Assembly (NCBI GenBank): GCA_009760855.2
Contig: WPIO01000485.1
Coordinates: 1 to 38,093, forward strand
Reading direction: 5' to 3'
Length of the DNA stretch: 38,093 nt
Origin: Cristatella mucedo
Lineage: Eukaryota; Bryozoa; Phylactolaemata; Cristatellidae
Shown: positions 23,709 through 35,545 of the stretch, piece after piece
How the letters are laid out: the number at the start of each line of letters is the position of its first letter
Numbering within the stretch: the first letter of the stretch is position 1
Notes under the pieces: generated by a model
What the model was told of the DNA's origin: nothing
Databases searched by the model: none
The model's input: only the letters and a program-made list of their open reading frames with translations
Program-made: the position numbers and the translations under genes

Positions 23709-23880
23709 GCGAAACGTGTTATTTACGTGCGAAATGCTTTAAACAAGGTGCAGCACTCTGCTGCCAGCAAGGGCACGCTCCGACATGCAGATTTGAAGTT
23801 TCTACATATTCCGCGATCTCGCACGCTCCGAAATGCAGATTTGAAGTTTCTACATATTCCGCGATCTGCTGCAAACTCGT
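23709..23880 (+). repeat. Fused monomer pair, 172 bp (76-bp deletion)
   Basis: At 23,819/23,820 the sequence passes from CCGCGATCT (monomer position about 111) directly to CGCACGCTCC (position about 64). The composite is 172 bp, that is 124 + 48, or two monomers minus 76 bp. There is only minimal overlap at the joint, so this looks like an illegitimate junction rather than a register-preserving unequal crossover. Confidence 0.85.
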
Positions 23881-25120
23881 GCGAAACGTGTTATTTACGT
23901 GCGAAATGCTTTAAACAAGGTGCAGCACTCTGCTGCCAGCCAGCGCACGCTCCGACATGCAGATTTGAAGTTTCTACATATTCGGCGATCTGCTGCGAAC
24001 TCGTGCGAAACGTGTTATTTACGTGCGAAATGCTTTAAAACAAGGTGCAGCACTCTGCTGCCAGCAAGCACACGCTCCGACATGCAGATTTGAAGTTTCT
24101 ACATATTCCGCGATCTGCTGCGAACTCGTGCGAAACGTGTTATTTACGTGCGAAATGCTTTAAACAACAATGCAGGACTCTACTGCCAGCAAGCGCACGC
24201 TCCGACATGCAGATTTGAAGTTTCTACATATTCCGCGATCTGCTGCGAACTCGTGCGAAACGTGTTATTTACGTGCGAAATGCTTTAAACAAGGTGCAGC
24301 ACTCTGCTGCCAGCCAGCACACGCTCCGACATGCAGATTTGAAGTTTCTACATATTCCGCGATCTGCTGCGAACTCGTGCGAAACGTGTTATTTACGTGC
24401 GAAATGCTTTAAACAAGGTGCAGCACTCTGCTGCCAGCAAGCGCACGCTCCGACATGCAGATTTGAAGTTTCTACATATTCCGCGATCTGCTGCGAACTC
24501 GTGCGAAACGTGTTATTTACGTGCGAAATGCTTTAAACAAGGTGCAGCACTCTGCTGCCAGCAAGCGCACGCTCCGACATGCAGATTTGAAGTTTCTACA
24601 TATTCCGCGATCTGCCGCGAACTGGTGCGAAACGTGTTTTTACGTGCGAAATGCTTTAAACAAGGTGCAGCACTCTGCTGCCAGCCAGCACACGCTCCGA
24701 AATGTAGATTTGAAGTTTCTACATATTCCGCGATCTGCTGCGAACTCGTGCGAAACGTGTTATTTACGTGCGAAATGCTTTAAACAAGGTGCAGCACTCT
24801 GCTGCCAGCAGCACACGCTCCGAAATGCAGATTTGAAGTTTCTACATATTCCGCGATCTGCTGCGAACTCGTGCGAAACGTGTTACTAACGTGCGAAATG
24901 CTTTAAACATGGTGCAGCACTCTGCTGCCAGCCAGCACACGCTCCGACATGCAGATTTGAAGTTTCTACATATTCCGCGATCTGCCGCGAACTCGTGCGA
25001 AACGTGTTATTTACGTGCGAAATGCTTTAAACAAGGTGCAGCACTCTGCTGCCAGCCAGCACACGCTCCGACATGCAGATTTAAAGTTTCTACATATTCC
25101 GCGATCTGCTGCGAACTCGT

Positions 25121-25617
25121 GCGAAACGTGTTATTTACGTGCGAAATGCTTTAAACAAGTGCAGCACTCTGCTGCCAGCAAGCGCACGCTCCGACATGCA
25201 GATTTGAAGTTTCTACATATTTTCCGCGATCTGCCGCGAGTTCGTGCGAAACGTGTTATTTACGTGCGAAATGCTTTAAACAAGGTGCAGCACTCTGCTG
25301 CCAGCAAGCTCACGCTTCGACATGCAGATTTGAAGTTTCTACATATTCCGCGATCTGCTGCAAACTGGAGCGAAACGTGTTATTTACGTGCGAAATGCTT
25401 TAAACAAGGTGCAGCACTCTGCTGCCAGCCAGGGCACGCTCCGACATGCAGATTTGAAGTTTCTACATATTCCGCGATCTGCTGCGATTTGGTGCGAAAC
25501 GTGTTATTTACGTGCGAAATGCTTTAAACAAGGTGCAGCACTCTGCTGCAAGCCAGCACACGCTCCGACATGCAGATTTGAAGTTTCTACATATTCCGCG
25601 ATCTGCTGCGAACTCGT
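25121..25617 (+). repeat. D-L-G-N cassette, copy 9
   Basis: D at 25,121-25,245 (CAAG-TGCAG, CATATTTTCCGCG with +2, GAGTTCGT), L at 25,246-25,369 (GCTTCG, AAACTGGA), G at 25,370-25,493 (GACATGC, terminal GATTTGGT, a variant also at 125-248 and 21,349-21,472), and a converted N at 25,494-25,617 (AAGCCAGCACAC but GAAG and CATATT). Confidence 0.82.
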
Positions 25618-26611
25618 GCGAAACGTGTTATTTACGTGCGAAATGCTTTAAACAAGGTGCAGCACTCTGCTGCCAGCAAGCACACGCTCCGACATGCAGA
25701 TTTGAAGTTTCTACATATTCCGCGATCTGCTGCGAACTCGTGCGAAACGTGTTATTTACGTGCGAAATGCTTTAAACAAGGTGCAGCACTCTGCTGCCAG
25801 CAAGCGCACGCTCCGACATGCAGATTTGAAGTTTCTACATATTCCGCGATCTGCTGCGAACTCGTGCGAAACGTGTTATTTACGTGCGAAATGCTTTAAA
25901 CAAGGTGCAGCACTCTGCTGCCAGCAAGCGCACGCTCCGACATGCAGATTTGAAGTTTCTACATATTCCGCGATCTGCTGCAAACTGGTGCGAAACGTGT
26001 TATTTACGTGCGAAATGCTTTAAACAAGGTGCAGCACTCTGCTGCCAGCAAGCGCACGCTCCGACATGCAGATTTGAAGTTTCTACATATTCCGCGATCT
26101 GCTGCGAACTCGTGCGAAACGTGTTATTTACGTGCGAAATGCTTTAAACAAGGTGCAGCACTCTGCTGCCAGCAAGCACACGCTCCGACATGCAGATTTG
26201 AAAGTTTCTACATATTCCGCGATCTGCTGCAAACTCGTGCGAAACGTGTTATTTACGTGCGAAATGCTTTTAAACAAGGTGCAGCACTCTGCTGCCAGCA
26301 AGCGCACGCTCCGACATGCAGATTTGAAGTTTCTACATATTCCGCGATCTGCTGCGAACTCGTGCGAAACGTGTTATTTACGTGCGAAATGCTTTAAACA
26401 AGGTGCAGCACTCTGCTGCAAGCCAGCACACGCTCCGACATGCAGATTTGAAGTTTCTACATATTCCGCGATCTGCTGCGAACTGGTGCGAAACGTGTTA
26501 TTTACGTGCGAAATGCTTTAAACAAGGTGCAGCACTCTGCTGCCAGCCAGGGCACGCTCCGACATGCAGATTTGAAGTTTCTACATATTCCGCGATCTGC
26601 TGCGAATTGGT

Positions 26612-26739
26612 GCGAAACGTGTTATTTACGTGCGAAATGCTTTAAACAAGGTGCAGCACTCTGCTGCAGCAGCAGCAGGGCACGCTCCGACATGCAGATT
26701 TGAAGTTTCTACATATTCCGCGATCTGCTGCGAACTCGT
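26612..26739 (+). repeat. 128-bp monomer with CAG microexpansion
   Basis: The stretch CTGCAGCAGCAGCAGGG (near 26,664-26,680) replaces CTGCCAGCCAGGG, adding 4 bp and producing four CAG units next to the conserved hairpin. It is the longest such expansion in the window. Confidence 0.8.
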
Positions 26740-26987
26740 GCGAAACGTGTTATTTACGTGCGAAATGCTTTAAAGAAGGTGCAGCACTCTGCTGCCAGCA
26801 AGCGCACGCTCCGACATGCAGATTTGAAGTTTCTACATATTCCGCGATCTGCTGCGAACTGGTGCGAAACGTGTTATTTACGTGCGAAATGCTTTAAACA
26901 AGGTGCAGCACTCTGCTGCCAGCCAGCACACGCTCCGACATGCAGATTTGAAGTTTCTACATATTCCGCGATCTGCTGCGAACTAGT

Positions 26988-27111
26988 GCAAAATGTGTTA
27001 TTTACGTGCGAAATGCTTTAAACAAGGTGCAGCACTCTGCTGCCAGCAAACCCATGCTCCGAAATGTAGGTTTGAAGTTTCTACATATTCCGCGATCTGC
27101 TGGGAACTTGT
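26988..27111 (+). repeat. Divergent monomer (124 bp)
   Basis: Begins GCAAAATGTG instead of GCGAAACGTG, then has GCAAACCCATGCTCCGAAAT, GTAGG and GCTGGGAACTTGT. The next unit begins TCGAAACGTGTTGTTT. Several of these changes remove CpG (CG to CA or TG), consistent with deamination in an unconverted copy, though other changes do not. Confidence 0.75.
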
Positions 27112-28102
27112 TCGAAACGTGTTGTTTACGTGCGAAATGCTTTAAACAAGGTGCAGCACTCTGCTGCCAGCAAGCGCACGCTCCGACATGCAGATTTGAA
27201 GTTTCTACATATTCCGCGATCTGCTGCAAACTGGTGCGAAACGTGTTATTTACGTGCGAAATGCTTTAAACAAGGTGCAGCACTCTGCTGCCAGCAAGCG
27301 CACGCTCCGACATGCAGATTTGAAGTTTCTACATATTCCGCGATCTGCTGCGAACTCGTGCGAAACGTGTTATTTACGTGCGAAATGCTTTAAACAAGGT
27401 GCAGCACTCTGCTGCCAGCAAGCACACGCTCCGACATGCAGATTTGAAGTTTCTACATATTCCGCGATCTGCTGCAAACTCGTGCGAAACGTGTTATTTA
27501 CGTGCGAAATGCTTTAAACAAGGTGCAGCACTCTGCTGCCAGCAAGCTCACGCTCCGACATGCAGATTTGAAGTTTCTACATATTCCGCGATCTGCTGCG
27601 AACTCGTGCGAAACGTGTTATTTACGTGCGAAATGCTTTAAACAAGGTGCAGCACTCTGCTGCCAGCAAGCCAACGCTCCGACATGCAGATTTGAAGTTT
27701 CTACATATTCCGCGATCTGCTGCAAACTGGTGCGAAACGTGTTATTTACGTGCGAAATGCTTTAAACAAGGTGCAGCACTCTGCTGCCAGCAAGCTCACG
27801 CTCCGACATGCAGATTTGAAGTTTCTACATATTCCGCGATCTGCTGCGAACTCGTGCGAAACGTGTTATTTACGTGCGAAATGCTTTAAACAAGGTGCAG
27901 CACTCTGCTGCCAGCCAGGCACGCTCCGACATGCAGATTTGAAGTTTCTACATATTCCGCGATCTGCTGCGAACTCGTGCGAAACGTGTTATTTACGTGC
28001 GAAATGCTTTAAACAAGGTGCAGCACTCTGCTGCCAGCAAGCTCACGCTCCGACATGCAGATTTGAAGTTTCTACATGTTTCGCGATCTGCTGGAAACTA
28101 GT

Positions 28103-28740
28103 GCGAAACGTGTTATTTACGTGCGAAATGCTTTAAACAAGGTGCAGCACTCTGCTGCCAGCAAGCTCACGCTCCGACACATGCAGATTTGAAGTTTCTA
28201 CATATTCCAGCCAATCTGCCGCGAACTCGTGCGAAACGTGTTATTTACGTGCGAAATGCTTTAAACAAGGTGCAGCACTCTGCTGCCAGCAAGCACACGC
28301 TCCGACATGCAGATTTGAAGTTTCTACATATTCCGCGATCTGCTGCGAACTCGTGCGAAACGTGTTATTTACGTGCGAAATGCTTTAAACAAGGTGCAGC
28401 ACTCTGCTGCCAGCAAGGGCACGCTCCGACATGCAGATTTGAAGTTTTTTACATATTCCGCGATCTGCTGCGAACTCGTGCGAAACGTGTTATTTACGTG
28501 CGAAATGCTTTAAACAAGGTGCAGCACTCTGCTGCCAGCAAGCACACGCTCCGACATGCAGATTTGAAGTTTCTACATATTCCGCGATCTGCTGCGAAAT
28601 AACGTGTTATTTACGTGCGAAATGCTTTAAACAAGGTGCAGCACTCTGCTGCCAGCAAGCACACGCTCCGACATGCAGATTTGAAGTTTCTACATATTCC
28701 GCGATCTCTGCTGCGAACTCGTGCGAAACGTGTTATTTAC
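28103..28740 (+). repeat. Indel cluster
   Basis: Irregular units: 28,103-28,230 is 128 bp (GACACATGC, TTCCAGCCAATCTG); GAAGTTTTTTACAT occurs near 28,441; a junction near 28,598 reads GCTGCGAAATAACGTG, about 7 bp short of the expected joint; and GATCTCTGCTG occurs near 28,706 (+2). No foreign sequence is present. Confidence 0.75.
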
Positions 28741-29468
28741 GTGCGAAATGCTTTAAACAAGGTGCAGCACTCTGCTGCAAGCCAGCACACGCTCCGACAT
28801 GCAGATTTGAAGTTTCTACATATTCCGCGATCTGCTGCGAACTGGTGCGAAACGTGTTATTTACGTGCGAAATGCTTTAAACAAGGTGCAGCACTCTGCT
28901 GCCAGCAAGCACACGCTCCGACATGCAGATTTGAAGTTTCTACATATTCCGCGATCTGCTGCGAACTCGTGCGAAACGTGTTATTTACGTGCGAAATGCT
29001 TTAAACAAGGTGCAGCACTCTGCTGCCAGCAAGCGCACGCTCCGACATGCAGATTTGAAGTTTCTACATATTCCGCGATCTGCTGCAAACTAGTGCGAAA
29101 CGTGTTATTTACGTGCGAAATGCTTTAAACAAGGTGCAGCACTCTGCTGCCAGCAAGCACACGCTCCGACATGCAGATTTGAAGTTTCTACATATTCCGC
29201 GATCTGCTGGGAACTAGTGCGAAACGTGTTATTTACGTGCGAAATGCTTTAAACAAGGTGCAGCACTCTCTGCTGCCAGCAAGCGCACGCTCCGACATGC
29301 AGATTTGAAGTTTCTACATATTCCGCGATCTGCTGCAAACTGGTGCGAAACGTGTTATTTACGTGCGAAATGCTTTAAACAAGGTGCAGCACTCTGCTGC
29401 CAGCCAGCGCACGCTCCGACATGCAGATTTGAAGTTTCTACATATTCCGCGATCTGCCGCGAACTCGT

Positions 29469-30334
29469 GCGAAACGTGTTATTTACGTGTGAAATGCTTT
29501 AAACAAGGTGCAGCACTCTGCTGCAAGCCAGCAGACGCTCCGATATGCAGATTTGAACTTTCTACAGATTCCGCGATCTGCTGCGAACTCGTGCGAAACG
29601 TGTTATTTACGTGCGAAATGCTTTAAACAAGTGCAGCACTCTGCTGCCAGCAAGCTCACGCTACGACATGCAGATTTGAAGTTTCTACATATTCCGCGAT
29701 CTGCTGCGAATTGGTGCGAAACGTGTTATTTTCGTGCGAAATGCTTTAAACAAGGTGCAGCACTCTGCTGCAAGCCAGCACACGCTCCGACATGCAGATT
29801 TGAACTTTCTACAGATTCCGCGATCTGCTGCGAACTCGTGCGAAACGTGTTATTTACGTGCGAAATGCTTTAAACAAGTGCAGCACTCTGCTGCCAGCAA
29901 GCGCACGCTCATGCATGCAGATTTGAAGTTTCTGCATATTTTGCGATCTGCCGCGAGTTCGTGCGAAACGTGTTATTTACGTGCGAAATGCTTTAAACAA
30001 GGTGCAGCACTCTGCTGCCAGCAAGCTTACGCTTCGACATGCAGATTTGAAGTTTCTACATATTCCGCGATCTGCTGCAAACTGGAGCGAAACGTGTTAT
30101 TTACGTGCGAAATGCTTTAAACTAGGTGCAGCACTCTGCTGTCAGCCAGGGCACGCTCCGACACGCAGATTTGAAGTTTCTACATATTCCGCGATCTGCT
30201 GCGAATTGGTGCGAAACGTGTTATTTACGTGCGAAATGCTTTAAACAAGGTGCAGCACTCTGCTGCAAGCCAGCACACGCTCCGACATGCAGATTTGAAG
30301 TTTCTACATATTCCGCGATCTGCTGCGAACTCGT
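29469..30334 (+). repeat. Extended N-L-N-D-L-G-N block, cassette copy 10
   Basis: N-like 29,469-29,592 (GATATGC, AAGCCAGCAGAC), 123-bp L-like 29,593-29,715, N 29,716-29,839, D 29,840-29,962 (123 bp, CTCATGCATGC, GAGTTCGT), L 29,963-30,086 (AAGCTTACGCTTCG, AAACTGGA), G 30,087-30,210 (GACACGC, GAATTGGT, AAACTAGG, TGTCAGCC) and a converted N 30,211-30,334. Bases 29,733-30,122 are identical to 9,452-9,841. The upstream N plus 123-bp L pair also resembles 622-868. Confidence 0.86.
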
Positions 30335-33300
30335 GCGAAACGTGTTATTTACGTGCGAAATGCTTTAAACAAGGTGCAGCACTCTGCTGCCAGCCAGCGC
30401 ACGCTCCGACATGCAGATTTGAAGTTTCTACATATTCCGCGATCTGCTGCGAACTCGTGCGAAACGTGTTATTTACGTGCGAAATGCTTTAAACAAGGTG
30501 CAGCACTCTGCTGCCAGCAAGCACACGCTCCGACATGCAGATTTGAAGTTTCTACATATTCCGCGATCTGCTGCGAACTCGTGCGAAACGTGTTATTTAC
30601 GTGCGAAATGCTTAAAACATGGTGCAGCAGGCTGCTGCCAGCAAGCACACGCTCCGACATGCAGATTTGAAGTTTCTAGATATTCCGCGATCTGCTGCGA
30701 ACTCGTGCGAAACGTGTTATTTACGTGCGAAATGCTTTAAACAAGGTGCAGCACTCTGCTGCCAGCAAGCACACGCTCCGACATGCAGATTTGAAGTTTT
30801 TCTACATATTCCGCGATCTGCTGCGAACTCGTGCGAAACGTGTTATTTACGTGCGAAATGCTTTAAACAAGGTGCAGCACTCTGCTGCCAGCAAGCGCAC
30901 GCTCCGACATGCAGATTTGAAGTTTCTACATATTCCGCGATCTGATGCGAACTCGTGCAAAACGTGTTATTTACGTGTGCGAAATGCTTTAAACACAGGT
31001 GCAGCACTTTGTTGCCAGCAAGCTCACGCTCCGACATGCAGATTTGAAGTTTTTACATATTCCGCGATCTGCTGCGAACTCGTGCGAAACGTGTTATTTA
31101 CGTGCGAAATGCTTTAAACAAGGTGCAGCACTCTGCTGCCAGCAAGCGCACGCTCCGACATGCAGATTTGAAGTTTCTACATATTCCGCGATCTGCTGCG
31201 AACTGGTGCGAAACGTGTTATTTACGTGCGAAATGCTTTAAACAAGGTGCAGCACTCTGCTGCGAGCAAGCACACGCTCCGACATGCAGATTTGAAGTTT
31301 CTACATATTCCGCGATCTGCTGCGAACTCGTGCGAAACGTGTTATTTACGTGCGAAATGCTTTAAACAAGGTGCAGCACTCTGCTGCCAGCAAGGGCACG
31401 CTCCGACAAGCAGATTTGAAGTTTCTACATATTCCGCGATCTGCTGCGAACTGGTGCGAAACGTGTTATTTACGTGCGAAATGCTTTAAACAAGATACAG
31501 CACTCTGCTGCCAGCCAGCGTACGCGCTCCGACATGCAGATTTGAAGTTTCTACATATTCCGCGATCTGCTGCGAACTCGTGCGAAACGTGTTATTTACG
31601 TGCGAAATGCTTTTAAACAAGGTGCAGCACTCTGCTGCCAGCCAGCCAGCACACGCTCCGACATGCAGATTTGAAGTTTCTACATATTCCGCGATCTGCA
31701 GCGAACTCGTGCGAAACGTGTTATTTACGTGCGAAATGCTTTAAACAAGGTGCAGCACTCTGCTGCCAGCAAGCGCACGCTCCGACATGCAGATTTGAAG
31801 TTTCTACATATTCCGCGATCTGCTGCGAACTGGTGCGAAACGTGTTGTTTACGTGCGAAATGCTTTAAACAAGGTGCAGCACTCTGCTGCTGCCAGCAAG
31901 CTCACGCTCCGACATGCAGATTTGAAGTTTCTACATATTCCGCGATCTGCTGCAAACTCGTGCGCGAAACTGTTATTTATTTACGTGCGAAATGCTTTAA
32001 ACAAGGTGCAGCACTCTGCTGCCAGCAAGCGCACGCTCCGACATGCAGATTTGAAGTTTCTACATATTCCGCGATCTGCTGCGAAACTGGTGCGAAACGT
32101 GTTATTTACGTGCGAAATGCTTTAAACAAAGGTGCAGCTCTCTGCTGCAAGCCAGCACACGCTCCGACATGCAGATTTGAAGTTTCTACATATTCCGCGA
32201 TCTGCCGCGAACTCGTGCGAAACGTGTTATTTACGTGCGAAATGCTTTAAACAAGGTGCAGCACTCTGCTGCCAGCCAGCACACGCTCCGACATGCAGAT
32301 TTGAAGTTTCTACATATTCCGCGATCTGCTGCGAACTTGGTGCGAAACGTGTTATTTACGTGCGAAATGCTTTAAACAAGGTGCAGCACTCTGCTGCAAG
32401 CCAGCACACGCTCCGACATGCAGATTTGAACTTTCTACAGATTCCGCGATCTGCTGCGAACTCGTGCGAAACGTGTTATTTACGTGCGAAATCCTTTAAA
32501 CAAAGTGCAGCACTCTGCTGCCAGCAAGCGCACGCTCCGACATGCAGATTTGAAGTTTCTACATATTCCGCGATCTGCTGCGAACTCGTGCGAAACGTGT
32601 TATTTACGTGCGAAATGCTTTAAACAAGGTGCAGCACTCTGCTGCCAGCAAGCGCACGCTCCGACATGCAGATTTGAAGTTTCTACATATTCCGCGATCT
32701 GCTGCGAACTCGTGCGAAACGTGTTATTTACGTGCGAAATGCTTTAAACACAGGTGCAGCACTCTGCTGCCAGCAAGCGCACGCTCCGACATGCAGATTT
32801 GAAGTTTCTACATATTCCGCGATCTGCTGCGAACTCGTGCGAAACGTGTTATTTACGTGCGAAATGCTTTAAACAAGGTGCAGCACTCTGCTGCCAGCAA
32901 GCGCACGCTCCGACACATGCAGATTTGAAGTTTCTACATATTCCGCGATCTGCTGCGAATTGGTGCGAAACGTGTTATTTACGTGCGAAATGCTTTAAAC
33001 AAGGTGCAGCACTCTGCTGCCAGCCAGGGCACGCTCCGACATGCAGATTTGAAGTTTCTACATATTCCGCGATCTGCTGCGAACTCGTGCGAAACGTGTT
33101 ATTTACGTGCGAAATGCTTTAGACAAGGTGCAGCACTCTGCTGCCAGCCAGCACACGCTCCGACATGCAGATTTGAAGTTTCTACAGATTCAGCGATCTG
33201 CTGCGAACTCGTGCGAAACGTGTTATTTACGTGCGAAATGCTTTAAACAAGGTGCAGCACTCTGCTGCCAGCCAGCTCACGCTCCGATATGCAGATTTGA

Positions 33301-33340
33301 AGTTTCTACATATTCCGCGATCTGCTGCGAACTGGTGCGA
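30335..33340 (+). repeat. Satellite without cassettes, scattered indels
   Basis: Ordinary monomers with scattered irregularities: GCAGCAGGCTGCTG near 30,625, GAAGTTTTTCTAC near 30,793, GTGTGCGAAATG and GCACTTTGTTGCC near 30,976-31,015, GCGTACGCGCTCC near 31,519, CCAGCCAGCCAGC near 31,640 (+4), CTGCTGCTGCC near 31,885 (+3) and GCGCGAAACTGTTATTTATT near 31,963. One N-class unit (GAAC, CAGATT) lies near 32,360-32,465. No gene or other element is visible. Confidence 0.75.
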
Positions 33341-33714
33341 AACGTGTTATTTACGTGCGAAATGCTTTTAAACAAGGGGCAGCACTCTGCTGCCAGCCAG
33401 CACACGCTCCGACATGCAGATTTGAAGTTTCTACATATTCGCGCGATCTGCTGCGAACTCGTGCGAAACGTGTTATTTACGTGCGAAATGCTTTAAAACA
33501 AGGTGCAGCACACTGCTGCTGCCAGCAAGCTCACGCTCCGACATGCAGATTTGAAGTTTCTACATATTCCGCGATCTGCTGCGAACTGGTGCGAAACGTG
33601 TTATTTACGTGCGAAATGCTTTAAACAAGGTGCAGCACTCTGCTGCCAGCCAGGGCACGCTCCGACATGCAGATTTGAAGTTTCTACATATTCCGCGATC
33701 TGCTGCAAACTGGT

Positions 33715-33881
33715 GCGAAACGTGTTATTTTACGTGCGAAATGCTTTTAAACAGGTGCAGCACTCTGCTGCAGCCAGCACACGCTCCGACATGCAGATTT
33801 GAAGTTTCTACATATTCCGCGCCACGCTCCGACATACAGATTTGAAGTTTCTACATATTCCGCGATCTGCTGCAAACTGGT
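33715..33881 (+). repeat. Fused monomer pair, 167 bp
   Basis: At about 33,821 the sequence jumps from ATTCCGCG (monomer position about 107) to CCACGCTCCGACATACAG (position about 66), deleting roughly 80 bp across a monomer boundary. The unit also has GTTATTTTACG, CTTTTAAACAGG and CTGCTGCAGCC. The joint is close to, but not the same as, the one at 23,819. Confidence 0.8.
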
Positions 33882-35392
33882 GCGAAAAGTGTTATTTACG
33901 TGCGAAATGCTTTAAACAAGGTGCAGCACTCTGCTGCCAGCAAGCACACGCTCCGACATGCAGATTTGAAGTTTCTACATATTCCGCGATCTGCTGCGAA
34001 CTCGTGCGAAAAACGTGTTATTTACGTGCGAAATGCTTTAAACAAGGTGCAGCACTCTGCTGCAAGCAGCAGCGCACGCTCCGACATGCAGATTTGAAGT
34101 TTCTACATATTCCGCGATCTGCTGCAAAACTCGTGCGAAACGTGTTATTTACGTGCGAAATGCTTTTAAACAAGGTGCAGCACTCTGCTGCCAGCAAGCG
34201 CACGCTCCTACATGCAGATTTTAAGATTCTACATATTCCGCGATCTGCTGCGAAAACTGGTGCGAAACGTGTTATTTACGTGCGAAATGCTTTAAACAAG
34301 GTGCAGCACTGCTGCTGCCAGCCAGCACACGCTCCGACATGCAGATTTGAAGTTTCTACATATTCGCGCGATCTGCTGCGAACTCGTGCGAAACGTGTTA
34401 TTTACGTGCGAAATGCTTTAAACAAGGTGCAGCACTCTGCTGCCAGCAAGCGCGCGCTTCGACAAGCAGATTTAAAGTTTCTACATATTCCGCGATCTGC
34501 TGCGAACTGGTGCGAAACGTGTTATTTACGTGCGAAATGCTTTAAACAAGGTGCAGCACTCTGCTGCCAGCAAGCGCACGCTCCGACATGCAGATTTGAA
34601 GTTTCTACATATTCCGCGATCTGCTGCGAACTGGTGCGAAACGTGTTATTTACGTGCGAAATGCTTTAAACAAGGTGCAGCACTCTGCTGCCAGCAAGCG
34701 CACGCTCCGACATGCAGATTTGAAGTTTCTACATATTCCGCGATCTGCTGCAAACTGGTGCGAAACGTGTTATTTACGTGCGAAATGCTTTAAACAAGGT
34801 GCAGCACTCTGCTTCAAGCCAGCACACGCTTCGACATGCAGATTTGAAGTTTCTACATATTCAGCGATCTGCTGCGAATTGGTGCGAAACGTGTTATTTA
34901 CGTGCGAAATGCTTTAAACAAGGTGCAGCACTCTGCTGCCAGCCAGGGCACGCTCCGACATGCAGATTTGAAGTTTCTACATATTCCGCGATCTGCTGAA
35001 AACTGGTGCGAAACGTGTTATTTACGTGCGAAATGCTTTAAACAAGGTGCAGCACTCTGCTGCCAGCAAGCTCACGCTCCGACATGCAGATTTGAAGTTT
35101 CTACATATTCCGCGATCTGCTGCTGCGAACTGTGTGCGAAACGTGTTATTTACGTGCGAAATGCTTTAAAAACAAGGTGCAGCACTCTGCTGCCAGCCAG
35201 CACACGCTCCGACATGCAGATTTGAAGTTTCTACATATTCCGCGATCTGCTGCGAAAACTCGTGCGAAACGTGTGTTATTTACGTGCGAAATGCTTTAAA
35301 CAAGGTGCAGCACTCTGCTGCTGCCAGCCAGCGCACGCTCCGACATGCAGATTTGAACTTTCTACATATTCCGCGATCTGCTGCGAACTCGT

Positions 35393-35545
35393 GCAAAACG
35401 TGTTATTTACGTGCGAAATGCTTTAAACAAGGTGCAGCACTCTGCTGCCAGCAAGCGCACGCTCCGAAATGTACTGCCAGCAAGCGCACGCTCCGACATG
35501 CAGATTTGAAGTTTCTACATATTCCGCGATCTGCTGCGAACTCGT
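35393..35545 (+). repeat. Monomer with internal 29-bp duplication (153 bp)
   Basis: After CGCTCCGAAATG near 35,470 the sequence returns to TACTGCCAGCAAGCGCACG and repeats the segment through CTCCGACATG, adding 29 bp (124 + 29 = 153). The two copies differ slightly (CGAAATG versus CGACATG). Confidence 0.8.

Noticed and set aside
1735-30334. Regular higher-order repeat with a fixed multimer length
   Set aside because: Cassette spacings (about 5 to 85 monomers) have no common period, and most intervening monomers follow no fixed order.
33842-34669. 275-codon plus-strand open frame as a real protein
   Set aside because: It lies in the indel-dense segment and stays open only because successive small indels reset the phase; its translation is the same three satellite frames in a different order.
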